37,783 nucleotides of DNA. It comes from Pseudonocardiales bacterium (GTDB taxonomy: Bacteria; Actinomycetota; Actinomycetes; Mycobacteriales; Jatrophihabitantaceae). Shown here one piece after another: positions 9,507 to 19,349 of this stretch. The notes under the pieces are model-generated. The model saw only the letters and a list, made by a program, of their open reading frames with translations, was not told the origin of the DNA and did no database searches. The stretch is from contig JAVEES010000416.1 of assembly GCA_030840285.1 (NCBI GenBank), positions 1-37,783 on the forward strand. The letters run 5' to 3'. The position numbers were made by a program, and so were the translations under genes. The stretch's first letter is position 1, and every line of letters starts with the position of its first letter.

Positions 9507-12500
9507 GACCGGCCGCCGTTCCGCCATGCGGCGAGCGTCAGGTGATGCGATTGCAGCGAGGCAACCCCGACCTCGTCGCGGGCCAGTTCCTCGATGCCCT
9601 GGACGGCGGCCGCGGCGGCCTGCACCGTGGTCAGGCAGGGAATGCCCGCTTGCACCGCGGCTGTCCGGATCTCGTAGCCGTCCACGCGTGGCCCGGAATT
9701 ACCCGGCGAGCCGAAGGGCGTGTTCAGCACCAGATCGACGTGCCCCGCGAGGATTTCCTCGACGATGTTGCCCGGCCCCTCGGAGAACTTGCCGACCACC
9801 TCGGCCGCGACGCCGTTGCGCCGCAGCACCTGTGCCGTGCCCGCGGTGGCCAGGATCCGGAAGCCGAGGTCGTGCAACCGTTTCACCGGGAAGATCGCGG
9901 CTCGCTTGTCCCGGTTGGCAACCGAGACGAAGACGGTGCCCTTGGAGGGCAACGAGCCGTAGGCCGCCGCCTGTGACTTGGCGAAGGCGGTGCCGAACAC
10001 CCGGTCCAGCCCCATCACCTCACCCGTCGACTTCATCTCCGGCCCGAGTATCGAATCGATGGAATCGCCTGCGGGGGTACGGAATCGGTGGAACGGAAGC
10101 ACCGCTTCCTTGACCGCGATGGCGGCGTCCGCGGGCAGCTCACCGCCATCGCCGCTGGTGGGCAGCATGCCCTCGGCCCGCAGTTGCGCGATCGAGGAAC
10201 CCACCGCGATCCGCGCGGCGGCCTTGGCCAGCGGCACGGCGGTCGCCTTCGATACGAAGGGCACGGTGCGGCTCGCCCGCGGGTTGGCTTCGAGCACGAA
10301 CAGCACGTCACCGGACAGCGCGTACTGGACGTTCATCAGGCCCCGGACGCCGATCCCGCGCGCGAGCTCGAGGGTGGCCTCGCGCACCTTGTCGATGACG
10401 GATGAGCCGAGCGTGATCGGTGGCAGCGCGCAGGCCGAGTCGCCCGAATGGATACCGGCCTCCTCGATGTGCTCCATCACGCCGCCGAGGTACAGCTCGC
10501 TGCCGTCATAGAGCGCGTCGACGTCGATCTCCACCGCGTCGTCGAGGAACCGGTCGACGAGCACCGGACGATCCGGTCCGATCTCGGTCGCCTTGGCAAT
10601 GTAGGAGGCCAGGCCCTGCTCGTCGTAGACGATCTCCATGCCGCGCCCACCCAGCACGTAGGAAGGCCGCACCAGCACGGGATAGCCGATGCCGTCGGCC
10701 ACCGCCTTGGCCTGGTCGAAGGACACCGCCGTGCCGTGCTTGGGCGCGAGCAGGCCCCTCTCAGCCAGCACCCGCCCGAACTCACCCCGGTCCTCGGCCA
10801 GGTCGATCGCCTCTGGTTGGGTGCCCAGTACCGCAACGCCGGCGTCCTTCAGCCGCTGAGCCAAGCCGAGCGGGGTCTGGCCACCGAGCGTGCAGATCAC
10901 GCCGGCGACGGTGCCCGACTGCTGCTCGGCATGCACGACCTCGAGCACGTCCTCGAAGGTGAGCGGCTCGAAGTACAGCCGGTCGGCGGTGTCGTAGTCA
11001 GTGGACACCGTCTCGGGGTTGCAGTTGAGCATGACGGTCTCGAAGCCGGCCTCGCGCAGGGCCATCACCGCGTGCACGCACGAGTAGTCGAACTCGATGC
11101 CCTGCCCGATCCTGTTCGGGCCGCTGCCGAGAATCAGCACTTTCGGCTTGTCCGGTTGGGGCGCTACCTCGGTCTCGAGGTCATAGGAGGAGTAGTGGTA
11201 GGGCGTGATGGCAGCGAATTCGGCCGCGCAGGTGTCGACGGTCTTGAACACCGGACGGATCCCCGAGCGGTGCCGCAGCGATCGCACGCCGTCCTCACCG
11301 GCCAGTTCCGGACGCAGGGCAGCGACCTGCCGGTCCGACAACCCGTGCCGCTTTGCCAGCAGCAGCAATTCCGGCGTCAGCACCGGCGCGTCGGAGATCT
11401 GCCGGCCAACCTCGAGGATCAACCCGAACTGATCGACGAACCACGGATCGATGCCGGTGGCCTGCGCTACCTGCTCGACCGTCGCACCCGCCCGCATCGC
11501 ACGCTCGATGGCGTACAACCGTCCGTCGGTCGGCACCGAGGCGATGCCCAGCAGCTCGTCCACCGATGCCATCTCGGCCTCGGCCGGATCGAAGGTCCAG
11601 AATCCCGCGGCCTTGGTCTCCATCGACCGCATCGCCTTGCCGAGCGCCTCGGTGAAGTTGCGCCCGATCGACATCGCCTCGCCGACAGACTTCATGTGGG
11701 TGGTGAGCACGGGGTCAGCTCCGGGGAACTTCTCGAACGCGAAGCGAGGGATCTTGACGACCACGTAGTCCAGGCTGGGTTCGAAGGAAGCCGGCGTGGC
11801 CTTGGTGATGTCGTTGCGGACCTCGTCCAGGGTGTAGCCGACGGCCAGTTTCGCGGCGATCTTGGCGATCGGGAAGCCGGTCGCCTTGGAGGCCAGCGCG
11901 GACGAGCGCGAGACCCGGGGGTTCATCTCGATCACGATGAGACGTCCGGTGTCGGGGTTGACAGCGAACTGGATGTTGCACCCCCCGGTGTCGACGCCCA
12001 CCGCGCGCAGTACCGCGATGCCGATATCGCGCATCTGCTGGTACTCCCGATCGGTCAGGGTCATCGCCGGTGCGACGGTGATGGAGTCACCCGTGTGCAC
12101 GCCCATCGGGTCGATGTTCTCGATCGAACAGACGACGACCACGTTGTCCTTGCGGTCACGCATCAGCTCGAGTTCGAATTCCTTCCAGCCGAAGACGCTC
12201 TCCTCGACCAGCACCTCGTGGACCGGCGAGGCGGCCAGCCCACGCGCGGCCTGGACCCGTACTTCCTCGGCGGAGTTGGCCATTCCGGAGCCGAGGCCGC
12301 CCATCGTGAAGGACGGCCTGATGACCACCCGGTTGCCCACCGTCCCGGCGAAGGCAATCGCTTCATCCAGCGTGTGGCACACCGCCGACGAGGGCACGTC
12401 ACCGCCGATCGAGCGGACGATGTCCTTGAACTTCTGGCGATCCTCGCCCCGCTGGATCGCGTCGATGTCGGCCCCGATGAGCTCGACGCCGTACCTGGCC

Positions 12501-12823
12501 AGCACGCCCGAATCGTGCAGGCTCACCGCCAGGTTCAGCGCGGTCTGGCCACCCAGCGTCGCAAGGATCGCGTCCGGACGCTCGACCGCGATGACCTTCT
12601 CCACGAACTCCGGCGTCAGCGGTTCGATGTAGGTGGCGTCGGCAAACTCCGGATCGGTCATGATCGTGGCGGGGTTGGAGTTCACCAGGCTGACCCGAAA
12701 GCCTTCGCTACGCAGCACCCGGCATGCCTGGGTCCCGGAATAGTCGAACTCGCACGCTTGCCCGATCACGATCGGCCCGGAGCCGATCACCAGGATGTGT
12801 GAGATGTCAGTGCGCTTGGGCAT
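9503..12823 (-). CDS. carB: carbamoyl-phosphate synthase large subunit
   Basis: CarB makes carbamoyl phosphate from bicarbonate, two ATP and the ammonia released by CarA, feeding pyrimidine and arginine synthesis. The 1106-residue protein has the duplicated architecture. The first ATP-grasp half starts [20 protein letters not shown], and the second repeats [20 protein letters not shown] near residue 565. Each half has its own FEPLT or IEPLT segment and glycine loop ([16 protein letters not shown]). The C-terminal allosteric methylglyoxal-synthase-like domain starts near residue 960 ([13 protein letters not shown]). The start shares one base with the carA stop (TGATG). Long reading frames on the opposite strand (up to 784 codons) are compositional shadows. 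Confidence 0.98.
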   Translation of the reverse strand: MPKRTDISHILVIGSGPIVIGQACEFDYSGTQACRVLRSEGFRVSLVNSNPATIMTDPEFADATYIEPLTPEFVEKVIAVERPDAILATLGGQTALNLAVSLHDSGVLARYGVELIGADIDAIQRGEDRQKFKDIVRSIGGDVPSSAVCHTLDEAIAFAGTVGNRVVIRPSFTMGGLGSGMANSAEEVRVQAARGLAASPVHEVLVEESVFGWKEFELELMRDRKDNVVVVCSIENIDPMGVHTGDSITVAPAMTLTDREYQQMRDIGIAVLRAVGVDTGGCNIQFAVNPDTGRLIVIEMNPRVSRSSALASKATGFPIAKIAAKLAVGYTLDEVRNDITKATPASFEPSLDYVVVKIPRFAFEKFPGADPVLTTHMKSVGEAMSIGRNFTEALGKAMRSMETKAAGFWTFDPAEAEMASVDELLGIASVPTDGRLYAIERAMRAGATVEQVAQATGIDPWFVDQFGLILEVGRQISDAPVLTPELLLLAKRHGLSDRQVAALRPELAGEDGVRSLRHRSGIRPVFKTVDTCAAEFAAITPYHYSSYDLETEVAPQPDKPKVLILGSGPNRIGQGIEFDYSCVHAVMALREAGFETVMLNCNPETVSTDYDTADRLYFEPLTFEDVLEVVHAEQQSGTVAGVICTLGGQTPLGLAQRLKDAGVAVLGTQPEAIDLAEDRGEFGRVLAERGLLAPKHGTAVSFDQAKAVADGIGYPVLVRPSYVLGGRGMEIVYDEQGLASYIAKATEIGPDRPVLVDRFLDDAVEIDVDALYDGSELYLGGVMEHIEEAGIHSGDSACALPPITLGSSVIDKVREATLELARGIGVRGLMNVQYALSGDVLFVLEANPRASRTVPFVSKATAVPLAKAAARIAVGSSIAQLRAEGMLPTSGDGGELPADAAIAVKEAVLPFHRFRTPAGDSIDSILGPEMKSTGEVMGLDRVFGTAFAKSQAAAYGSLPSKGTVFVSVANRDKRAAIFPVKRLHDLGFRILATAGTAQVLRRNGVAAEVVGKFSEGPGNIVEEILAGHVDLVLNTPFGSPGNSGPRVDGYEIRTAAVQAGIPCLTTVQAAAAAVQGIEELARDEVGVASLQSHHLTLAAWRNGGRS

Positions 12824-13935
12824 CAGCGAGCCACCTTGGTGGAGAGCAGTTCGGTGAACCGGTCGAACAGATACGCCGCATCGTGCGGGCCCGCTGCCGC
12901 TTCGGGGTGGTATTGAACGGAGAACGCTGGGACGTCGCGCGCTCGCAGGCCTTCCACGACATCGTCGTTGAGGCAGACGTGGCTGACCTCCACCTCGCCG
13001 AACTCGGTGGCAGATGCCCGGTCCAAGGGTGCGTCCACCGCGAAGCCGTGGTTGTGTGCGGTGACCTCGACCTTGCCGGTCGCGCGGTCCTGTACCGGCT
13101 GGTTGATCCCTCGGTGGCCGTAGCGCAATTTGTAGGTACCGAGCCCGAATGCCCTGCCCAGCAACTGGTTTCCGAAGCAGATGCCGAACAGGGGCACCTC
13201 TCGCGCGAGAAGCCCGCGCACCACCGCGACGGCGTGATCAGCGGTCGCCGGGTCACCTGGACCGTTGGACAGGAACACCGCATCGGCTCCGGTGGCGAGG
13301 ATCTGCTCGACGTCGTAGGTGGACGGAAGCACGTGGCTCGTGATGCCCCGTTCGGCCATCCGGCGTGGCGTCATCTTCTTGATGCCGTAGTCGATCGCCG
13401 CGACCGTGTACCGGGTTTCACCTTCGGCGGCAACGGTATATGGCTGCGTGCAGGTGACCTCGCTGCTGAGATCGGCACCGGCCATCTCCGGCGATGCGCG
13501 CACCTTGGCCAGCAGCGAATCGGCATCGAGGTCCACCGAGGAGATCACGCTGCGCATGGCGCCGCGCTCGCGCAGGTGCCTGGTCAGAGCCCGGGTGTCG
13601 ATGCCGGAGATCCCGACCACGCCGCTGTCCTGAAGTTCATCATCCAGGCTGCGCTGGGCTCGCCAATTGGAGACCCGGCGGGCGGGATCGCGTACCACGT
13701 AACCGGCGACCCAGATCCGCCAGGATTCACGGTCCTCGTCGTTCACGCCGGTGTTGCCGATGTGCGGCGCGGTCTGCACGACGATCTGCCGGTGGTAGGA
13801 CGGGTCGGTCAGGGTCTCCTGGTAGCCCGTCATGCCGGTGCTGAAAACGGCCTCGCCGAAGGCCTCGCCCTGTGCACCGTACTGCTCGCCGTGAAAGACC
13901 CGGCCGTCCTCCAGAACCAGAAGTGCCTTACTCAT
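12823..13935 (-). CDS. carA: carbamoyl-phosphate synthase small subunit (glutamine amidotransferase)
   Basis: CarA hydrolyses glutamine and channels ammonia to CarB. The 370-residue protein has the CarA N-terminal domain ([30 protein letters not shown]). The class I amidotransferase domain has the nucleophile Cys253 in FGICFGNQ and the triad partners His343 and Glu345 in QYHPEA. GPGDP at 225-229 and HNHGF at 294-298 are also intact. It begins inside the end of the upstream membrane protein gene (8-base overlap) and ends one base into carB, so it is tightly coupled in the operon. Confidence 0.98.
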   Translation of the reverse strand: MSKALLVLEDGRVFHGEQYGAQGEAFGEAVFSTGMTGYQETLTDPSYHRQIVVQTAPHIGNTGVNDEDRESWRIWVAGYVVRDPARRVSNWRAQRSLDDELQDSGVVGISGIDTRALTRHLRERGAMRSVISSVDLDADSLLAKVRASPEMAGADLSSEVTCTQPYTVAAEGETRYTVAAIDYGIKKMTPRRMAERGITSHVLPSTYDVEQILATGADAVFLSNGPGDPATADHAVAVVRGLLAREVPLFGICFGNQLLGRAFGLGTYKLRYGHRGINQPVQDRATGKVEVTAHNHGFAVDAPLDRASATEFGEVEVSHVCLNDDVVEGLRARDVPAFSVQYHPEAAAGPHDAAYLFDRFTELLSTKVAR

Positions 13936-14449
13936 CGGCCGTTGTTCCCTGTCCGTCGTTGCTGATTGTCGAGTCGTTGATCGCCGTTACCCAGTCGGGG
14001 TAGAGCGACTTGTCATCCGCCCTGAACCCGGTGTCCAGTTCGATACCGCCATGCTGCCAGCGCAGCACCAGCAGGCCGCCTTGCCCGACCACCTTGCCGG
14101 CCAGCGCCGGTTCGAGCCGTGCGTCGAGCAGCGCCTGCGCCGGGATGAAGATGGTGCCTGCGCCCTGACGCTCGATCACCGCACCTGCCCGCCCGAGCCG
14201 TGCGACCGCGTCTGCCCGCTGGCCGAGGGTGTGGACCACGATGCGGTTCTGCCACTCGGTGGCCACGGTGGTTCCGACGTACAGCCCGGATAGTTCCGGC
14301 GCCTGCGGAGCACCGAGATCCGGCGGGGTCGCAGGTAAGGCCGGCAGTTCGCTCTGCCGTCGCGCTCGACCACGCCAGCCCGACCACAGGCCGAGCATCG
14401 CCAGCACGAACAGCACGATGAAGAGCAGCACGAGTTCCGGACGTGTCAC
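13928..14449 (-). CDS. conserved single-pass membrane protein of the pyr operon, PH-like, function unknown
   Basis: This 173-residue protein has an N-terminal transmembrane helix (about residues 5-23, [18 protein letters not shown]) followed at once by a basic stretch (GWRGRARR), which predicts a cytoplasmic C-terminal domain. A Pro/Ala linker follows. The soluble part ([22 protein letters not shown] onward) looks like a small beta-rich, PH-like fold with no catalytic motif I can see. A gene of this size and layout lies between carA and pyrC in other actinobacterial pyr operons. Here it is locked in by a GTGA overlap with pyrC and an 8-base overlap with carA. It may anchor or regulate pyrimidine enzymes, but that is inference. 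A GTG start at 14449 is preferred; a longer form from 14488 runs back into pyrC. Confidence 0.85.
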   Translation of the reverse strand: MTRPELVLLFIVLFVLAMLGLWSGWRGRARRQSELPALPATPPDLGAPQAPELSGLYVGTTVATEWQNRIVVHTLGQRADAVARLGRAGAVIERQGAGTIFIPAQALLDARLEPALAGKVVGQGGLLVLRWQHGGIELDTGFRADDKSLYPDWVTAINDSTISNDGQGTTADE

Positions 14450-15765
14450 GCCGGCACCTGTTCGCCGGTTGCCAGCAGCCGGTCGCACACCGTGGCGCGG
14501 CCGCGCAGGAAAGTTGCCAGCACCACGCCTGGCAGGCTCCTGCCCGCGAACGGCGTGTTGCGCGACAACGACGCGAGGTTCGCCGGATCAACGACCCAAC
14601 GCTCGTCCGGCGCGATCACCGTCAGGTTGGCCGGCTCACCGATCCGCAGCGGCCGGCCATGCCCGCTCACCCGGCCGATGCGCGCCGGCGCGATGCTCAT
14701 CCGGTCGGCCACGCCGGCCCAGTCCAGCAGGCCGGTGTGCAGCATCGACTCCAGAACCACCCCGAGCGCCGTCTGCAGGCCCAGCATTCCGAAGGCCGCG
14801 TCGCCGAAGGCGTGGTCCTTGTCGTGGGCAGCGTGCGGTGCGTGATCGGTCGCAACCGCGTCGATGGTTCCGTCGGCGAGTCCGGCCCGCAGCGCGTGGA
14901 CGTCCTCTGCCGGGCGCAACGGCGGATTGACCTTGTAGACGGGGTCATAGCCGGTGAGCAGGTCGACGGTCAGCAGCAGATGGTGCGGGGTGACCTCGGC
15001 GGTCACGTCCACACCGCGGGCCTTGGCCCAGCGGATGACCTCGACGCTACCGGCGGTCGAGACGTGGCAGACGTGCAGCCTCGACCCGGTGTGCTGGGCG
15101 AGCATCACGTCGCGGGCGATGATGCTCTCCTCGGCCACCGAGGGCCAGCCGGCCAGTCCGAGGCGGCCCGAGATCTCACCCTCATGCGCGCAGCAGGACG
15201 CATCGGCCAGCCGCGGGTCCTGGGCGTGCTGGGCCAGCACTGCGTCGAACGGCTTCAGGTACTCCAGCGCGCGGCGCATCAGGCGCGCATCGGACACGCA
15301 GTGCCCGTCGTCGCTGAAGACCCGGACGGCCGCATCGGAGCGAGCCATGTTGCCGATCTCAGCGAGCTGTTCACCCGCAAGACCCTTGGAGACCGCACCG
15401 ACCGGACGCACGTCCACCAGACCCACCCGACGCCCGAGCCGCGCCACCTGCTCGACTATCTCGGCGGTGTCGGCGACCGGATTGGTATTGGCCATCGCAT
15501 GCACGCAGCCGTAGCCACCCAGGGCCGCGGCGGCAGAACCCGATTCGACCGTTTCGGCGTCCTCGCGGCCGGGTTCACGCAGGTGGGTGTGCAGGTCGAC
15601 GAAGGCCGGGAGGACGACCGCGCCATCCGCCTCGATCACCGCTGCGCCCTCCGGCGCGGTCAGGGCTGCCCCGATGCCGGCGATCCGGCCGTCCACCAGC
15701 AACATGTCGGTGCTGGGCTCACCGAGCGGGCGAACGTCGCGCAAGAGGGTGTCCCGGGTGGTCAT
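14446..15765 (-). CDS. pyrC: dihydroorotase, class I
   Basis: Dihydroorotase cyclises carbamoyl aspartate to dihydroorotate. The 439-residue size and motifs fit the class I amidohydrolases. Zinc ligands His59 and His61 lie in [10 protein letters not shown]. The FSDDG segment carries Asp152 near the metal site, followed by His180 (QHA) and His234 (HVCHVST), and the catalytic Asp307 is in [14 protein letters not shown] at 91-96 is the conserved substrate-binding stretch. Both ends overlap neighbours by four bases: pyrB upstream (ATGA) and the membrane protein gene downstream (GTGA). No key residue is missing, so it should be catalytically active. Confidence 0.97.
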   Translation of the reverse strand: MTTRDTLLRDVRPLGEPSTDMLLVDGRIAGIGAALTAPEGAAVIEADGAVVLPAFVDLHTHLREPGREDAETVESGSAAAALGGYGCVHAMANTNPVADTAEIVEQVARLGRRVGLVDVRPVGAVSKGLAGEQLAEIGNMARSDAAVRVFSDDGHCVSDARLMRRALEYLKPFDAVLAQHAQDPRLADASCCAHEGEISGRLGLAGWPSVAEESIIARDVMLAQHTGSRLHVCHVSTAGSVEVIRWAKARGVDVTAEVTPHHLLLTVDLLTGYDPVYKVNPPLRPAEDVHALRAGLADGTIDAVATDHAPHAAHDKDHAFGDAAFGMLGLQTALGVVLESMLHTGLLDWAGVADRMSIAPARIGRVSGHGRPLRIGEPANLTVIAPDERWVVDPANLASLSRNTPFAGRSLPGVVLATFLRGRATVCDRLLATGEQVPA

Positions 15766-16724
15766 GCCGAAGCCTCCTCGAGGGCCGCGGCCGGTTCATC
15801 GGCCCCGGCCAGCAGGTGATAGAGCACGGACATCCGAACGGCCACCCCGGCCCGCACCTGGTCCAGCACGATCGATCGATCGCTGTCGGCGGCCGCGGAC
15901 GAGATCTCCAGCCCGCGGTTCATCGGCCCGGGATGCAGCACAACGGCGTGCTCGGGAAGCAAGGCGAGGCGGCGGGGGCTGAGCCCGTAGCCGATGGCGT
16001 ACTCCCGCTCGGTCGGAAAGTAGCCGCCACTCATCCGCTCGCGCTGCACCCGCAGCATCATCATCGCGTCGACCGGCCCGTCGACCTCACCGGCGAGCAC
16101 CGCGTCGAGATCCCAGCTGAGCCCGCACTTCCATGTTGCGACCCCGGCAGGCATCAGCGTCGGCGGCGCCACCAGGGTGACCCGCGCGCCCAGCGTTCGC
16201 AGTAGCAGCACGTTGGACCGGGCCACCCTGCTGTGTGTCACGTCGCCGACGATCGCGACGTGCCGCCCGCTCAGCTCACCCAGCCTGCGCCGTATCGAGA
16301 AGGCGTCGAGCAGGGCCTGGGTGGGGTGCTCGTGGGTGCCGTCCCCCGCGTTGATGACGTGACAGCCCACCCACTCGGTGATCCGCTGGACGGCGCCCGA
16401 GGCGGCATGCCGGACCACCACCGCGTCCACTCCCATCGCCGCCACGGTAAGCACGGTGTCACGAAGGCTCTCGCCCTTGCTCACGCTGGACCCCTTGGCG
16501 CTGATGTTGATCACATCGGCCGAAAGCCACTTGCCTGCGATCTCGAAGGACGAGCGGGTGCGCGTCGAGTCCTCGAAGAACAGGTTCACCACCGTGCGCC
16601 CGCGCAGTGCCGGCAGCTTCTTGACCTGGCGCGCCTGGATCGCATACATCTGCTCGGCGGAGTCGAGGATCGTGGTGGCCTCGGAGGCGGACAGGTCGCC
16701 CGCGGACAGCAGATGCCGCGTCAT
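15762..16724 (-). CDS. pyrB: aspartate carbamoyltransferase catalytic subunit
   Basis: PyrB joins carbamoyl phosphate and aspartate to form carbamoyl aspartate, the committed pyrimidine step. The 320-residue protein carries the carbamoyl-phosphate loop STRTRSSFE (from residue 53), the [14 protein letters not shown] segment with the mobile lysine loop, [16 protein letters not shown], and the aspartate-domain HPGPMNRG near the C-terminus. No regulatory pyrI chain is present, as usual in actinobacteria. It overlaps pyrR by four bases at its start and pyrC by four at its end. Confidence 0.98.
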   Translation of the reverse strand: MTRHLLSAGDLSASEATTILDSAEQMYAIQARQVKKLPALRGRTVVNLFFEDSTRTRSSFEIAGKWLSADVINISAKGSSVSKGESLRDTVLTVAAMGVDAVVVRHAASGAVQRITEWVGCHVINAGDGTHEHPTQALLDAFSIRRRLGELSGRHVAIVGDVTHSRVARSNVLLLRTLGARVTLVAPPTLMPAGVATWKCGLSWDLDAVLAGEVDGPVDAMMMLRVQRERMSGGYFPTEREYAIGYGLSPRRLALLPEHAVVLHPGPMNRGLEISSAAADSDRSIVLDQVRAGVAVRMSVLYHLLAGADEPAAALEEASA

Positions 16725-17332
16725 GACGGCTGAACCGGCTGATAGATGTTCACGGCATCGACTCCGTCGTACTCGGCGAGACTGACCCTGACCTGTTCGT
16801 CGCGGGAGGTCGGCAGGTTCTTTCCGACGTAGTCCGCGCGGATCGGCAGCTCCCGGTGCCCTCGGTCGACCAGCACCGCCAGCTGCACCGCGCGCGGCCG
16901 GCCGAGATCGGTCAGCGCATCCAGGGCCGCCCGAACCGTGCGGCCGGAGAACAGCACGTCATCGACCAGGATCGCCAGCTTGCCGTCGATGCCACCAGCC
17001 GGCTCGACCGTGCGGCCGATGGGACGGACCGCCTGGGTGCGCAGGTCGTCGCGATGCAAGGTGATGTCCAGGCTGCCCAGGCCGACCGAGATCTCGCCGA
17101 AGGTCTGGATGCGAGTGGCCAGCCGCTCGGCCAGAAAGGTGCCGCGGGTGGGGATCCCGAGCAGCACCACGTCCTCGCCACCCCGGGTCTTCTCCAGGAT
17201 TTGGTGGGCGATCCGGTCGAGGATGCGCCCCACGTCATCGGCCAGCAAGACCGTTTTGGCCGGGCCGAGATCTGCGGGCTGGGACGGTAGCAAGGACGCA
17301 GGCGGGTGCGTCGAGTTCGACTGCGGCGACAT
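16721..17332 (-). CDS. pyrR: PyrR, UMP-responsive RNA-binding regulator / uracil phosphoribosyltransferase
   Basis: PyrR binds a specific hairpin in pyr mRNA when UMP is high and also has weak uracil phosphoribosyltransferase activity. The product is 203 residues from the ATG at 17332. The PRPP-binding signature [12 protein letters not shown] is at 121-132, and the N-terminal core is [10 protein letters not shown]...[12 protein letters not shown]. The C-terminus has [23 protein letters not shown] at 17362 would add ten residues, but it lies inside the predicted PyrR-binding loop and has no ribosome-binding site. A purine run (GAGGAAGGGGG) sits 13 bases before the ATG, adjoining the hairpin, so the operon is probably self-repressed at translation. 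First gene of the pyr operon, divergent from bldD. Confidence 0.96.
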   Translation of the reverse strand: MSPQSNSTHPPASLLPSQPADLGPAKTVLLADDVGRILDRIAHQILEKTRGGEDVVLLGIPTRGTFLAERLATRIQTFGEISVGLGSLDITLHRDDLRTQAVRPIGRTVEPAGGIDGKLAILVDDVLFSGRTVRAALDALTDLGRPRAVQLAVLVDRGHRELPIRADYVGKNLPTSRDEQVRVSLAEYDGVDAVNIYQPVQPS

Positions 17333-17352
17333 GGCGGCAGCGGACCCCCTTC

Positions 17353-17370
17353 CTCGCCTCACAGGACGAG
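17353..17370 (-). promoter_or_regulatory. PyrR-binding hairpin in the pyr operon leader
   Basis: Read on the minus strand, the 14 bases CGTCCTGTGAGGCG (17368-17355) match the published PyrR RNA consensus ARUCCNGNGAGGYU at all positions except the closing A-U pair, which is replaced by a compensating C-G. The stem extends to CTCG/CGAG (17370-17353), with the unpaired U and the CC-GG pair in the expected places. The 3' arm runs directly into the purine-rich ribosome-binding segment of pyrR. This fits translational repression by PyrR, as described for mycobacterial pyr operons. Confidence 0.85.
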
Positions 17371-17501
17371 TCGTTAAAGGACGTCGGGTTCGCGCGCTCC
17401 GCTGAAAGCTCGGCGCGCGTCACTGACGGTAGCAGCGCCACGGCGGGATTTCTTCTCCGGGGCCCGGTTCTACAGAAACTCCGGCCAGGAGCTGGTGCTG
17501 C

Positions 17502-17510
17502 TGTTACCCT
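17502..17510 (+). promoter_or_regulatory. possible extended -10 element for bldD
   Basis: TGTTACCCT matches the extended -10 pattern TGnTAnnnT and lies about 80 bases before the likely bldD start. No good -35 hexamer is seen at 16-18 bases upstream. Weak call. Confidence 0.25.
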
Positions 17511-17589
17511 GTGTGGTCTAAAGGCAGTGGGGGCGGATGTCTAGCGGCAGTTCCGTGACCGAGAGTTGCCAACCGCTTGGACAAGGGAT

Positions 17590-18177
17590 ATGGGAACGAA
17601 CGTGACGGAGCAGAACCGGGGCGAGGTGACCGAGTCCAGCAGTATCGCTGGCATGTCGGACGCCGTCGCCGAAGCACCTGATGATCGCGAGTACGCGCGT
17701 GCTCTGGGCAGCCGCCTTCGGGCCGTGCGTTCCCAGCAGCGGCTGTCCTTGCACGGCGTGGAGCGCAAGTCGGCCGGCAAGTGGAAGGCGGTGGTCGTCG
17801 GCTCCTACGAGCGCGGTGACCGCGCAGTCTCGGTGGCCCGGCTGGCCGAACTCGCCGAGTTCTACGGCGTTCCCATCTCTGAACTGCTGCCCTCGGAGGA
17901 GGGCGTGGCCAGTGCCCGCGCCGAGGCCTCGGGCAAGATCGTGCTCGACCTGCAGCGAATGCAGGGGGTGCCCGCCGAAGAGGCCGCACCGCTGATTCGC
18001 TACGCGCAGTCCATCCAGCGCCAGCGCGGGGACTACGGCAACAAGGTCCTGTCCATCCGCGGCGAGGATCTGCGGGCTCTCGCGCTGATGTTCGACACCT
18101 CGCTGGAACAGCTCACCGACAAGCTGGTCGGCTGGGGTGTGCTTGCCCCGGGCTCCATCGGACACCCGGGCGACTGA
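17590..18177 (+). CDS. bldD: BldD-type developmental regulator (c-di-GMP responsive HTH protein)
   Basis: BldD is the actinobacterial master repressor of development whose dimerisation on DNA is driven by cyclic di-GMP. The product is 195 residues from this ATG. The helix-turn-helix domain (YARALGSRLRAVRSQQ; LSLHGVERKSAGKWKAVVVGSYERGDRAVSV) is nearly identical to Streptomyces BldD. The C-terminal effector domain has QRGDYGNKVLSIRGED, satisfying the RxD-x8-RxxD c-di-GMP signature (R146, D148, R157, D160), although Streptomyces has RQDD in the second half. The start is uncertain: TTG 17566, ATG 17590, GTG 17602, GTG 17626 and ATG 17653 are in frame. The last gives 174 residues, nearest to the known 167, but lacks a ribosome-binding site. 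Confidence 0.93.
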   Translation: MGTNVTEQNRGEVTESSSIAGMSDAVAEAPDDREYARALGSRLRAVRSQQRLSLHGVERKSAGKWKAVVVGSYERGDRAVSVARLAELAEFYGVPISELLPSEEGVASARAEASGKIVLDLQRMQGVPAEEAAPLIRYAQSIQRQRGDYGNKVLSIRGEDLRALALMFDTSLEQLTDKLVGWGVLAPGSIGHPGD

Positions 18178-18211
18178 TCCGGGCAGCGGCGGTGCGGCCT
18201 GGCTTCAGCGC

Positions 18212-18622
18212 TCAGCCGCCGGTCGGGATCTGATCTCGCAGCACCCGGCCGAGGATGCCGTTGATGAACTTCGGCGACTCGTCGGTAGATAGCGCCTTTG
18301 CCAGCTCGACGGCCTCGTCGATCGCGACGGCGTCGGGCACCCCGTCGGCCCACAGCAGCTCGAAGAGCCCGACCCGCAGGATGGCCCGATCGACTCCCGG
18401 CATCCGTGCCAGCGTCCAGCCCTCGGAGTAATCGGTCAGCAGCCTGTCGATCTCGGCGCGCCTCGCGGTGACGCCCTCAACCAGGTCGATCGTGTAGTCG
18501 TTGATGGGCGGATCGGCCAGGGCGATGCGCTCGGCAAGTGTCGAGACCGGATCATCGCCACGCAGGTCGGCCTCGTACAGGAGATCGACGGCGCGTTTGC
18601 GGGCCTTGCTGCGAGCTGCCAT
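18212..18622 (-). CDS. nusB: transcription antitermination factor NusB
   Basis: NusB binds boxA RNA with NusE (S10) and promotes antitermination and folding of rRNA transcripts. The 136-residue product has the family length. It starts with the RNA-binding arginine-rich helix (MAARSKARKRAVDLLYEADLRG) and has the conserved VDRAILRVGLFELL and IDEAVELAKALSTDESPKFINGILG stretches. It follows efp by 21 bases, probably in one transcript, and is convergent with bldD (34-base gap). Confidence 0.97.
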   Translation of the reverse strand: MAARSKARKRAVDLLYEADLRGDDPVSTLAERIALADPPINDYTIDLVEGVTARRAEIDRLLTDYSEGWTLARMPGVDRAILRVGLFELLWADGVPDAVAIDEAVELAKALSTDESPKFINGILGRVLRDQIPTGG

Positions 18623-18643
18623 GAGTAGGTCGTCCGGATCCGA

Positions 18644-19207
18644 TCAGCTGTTGATGCGGCCGAGATAACGGCCGTCGCGGGTGTCGACCTTGATCTTCTC
18701 GCCCGTTGTCACGAACAGCGGTACCTGGACCTCAGCACCAGTTTCCACCGTGGCGGGCTTGGTACCCCCGGTCGCCCGGTCCCCCTGCACGCCCGGCTCG
18801 GTATAGGTGATCTGCAGTTCCACCGAGGTCGGCAGTTCGATGTAGAGCGGGACGCCCTCGTGCACCGCCACGACCGTCTCGGCGTTGTCGAGCAGGTAGT
18901 TGGCGCCATCGCCCACCACGGCCGCGGGTACGTGCAGCTGGTCGTAGGTGTCGGCGTCCATGAAGACGAAGTCCGCACCCTCCTTGTACAGGAAGGTCAT
19001 CGCCCGCTTGTCCACAGTGGCCGTCTCGACCTTGGTGCCGGCGTTAAAGGTCTTGTCGACAACCTTGCCCGAGAGCACGTTCTTCAGCGTCGTGCGCACG
19101 AATGCGCCGCCCTTGCCCGGCTTGACGTGCTGGAACTCCACGACAGCCCAGAGCTGGCCGACGAGTTTGAGTACAACGCCGTTCTTCAAGTCGTTGGTGG
19201 TGGCCAT
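18644..19207 (-). CDS. efp: elongation factor P
   Basis: EF-P enters the ribosomal E site to rescue peptide-bond formation at polyproline stretches. The 187-residue protein begins [15 protein letters not shown]. The domain I loop carries [10 protein letters not shown] with Lys32 at its tip, the residue modified in some bacteria. The C-terminal OB domain ends with the family signature [12 protein letters not shown]. The ATG at 19207 is chosen because the domain starts there; an open frame upstream to 19444 has no homology. GAGGAG lies 12 bases upstream, a loose spacing. EF-P should be needed for proline-rich proteins in this window such as IF-2. Confidence 0.97.
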   Translation of the reverse strand: MATTNDLKNGVVLKLVGQLWAVVEFQHVKPGKGGAFVRTTLKNVLSGKVVDKTFNAGTKVETATVDKRAMTFLYKEGADFVFMDADTYDQLHVPAAVVGDGANYLLDNAETVVAVHEGVPLYIELPTSVELQITYTEPGVQGDRATGGTKPATVETGAEVQVPLFVTTGEKIKVDTRDGRYLGRINS

Positions 19208-19349
19208 GAAAGTATGTGTCTCCTCGAGCTCTTCGTTCGTCGTGGACGGGGCGCTTCGCTGCACCGCTGAGTCGCCACGGGCATGCGGTACGCCATGGGC
19301 GCCAGCGGATGAGTCTACCGGCTGCCCCACAGGCACCCAGCCACCCAGG
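19208..19349 (-). other. truB-efp spacer, probable efp promoter region
   Basis: This 142-base spacer separates truB from efp on the same strand. A -10-like TAGACT (minus, 19317-19312) lies about 105 bases before the efp ATG, without a convincing -35. No gene or strong hairpin is visible. Confidence 0.3.

Noticed and set aside
10448-12802. A 784-codon open frame antisense to carB
   Set aside because: It is the mirror of a high-GC coding sequence with strong third-position bias; its peptide is Asp/His/Arg/Val-rich with no domain, and carB is unquestionable.
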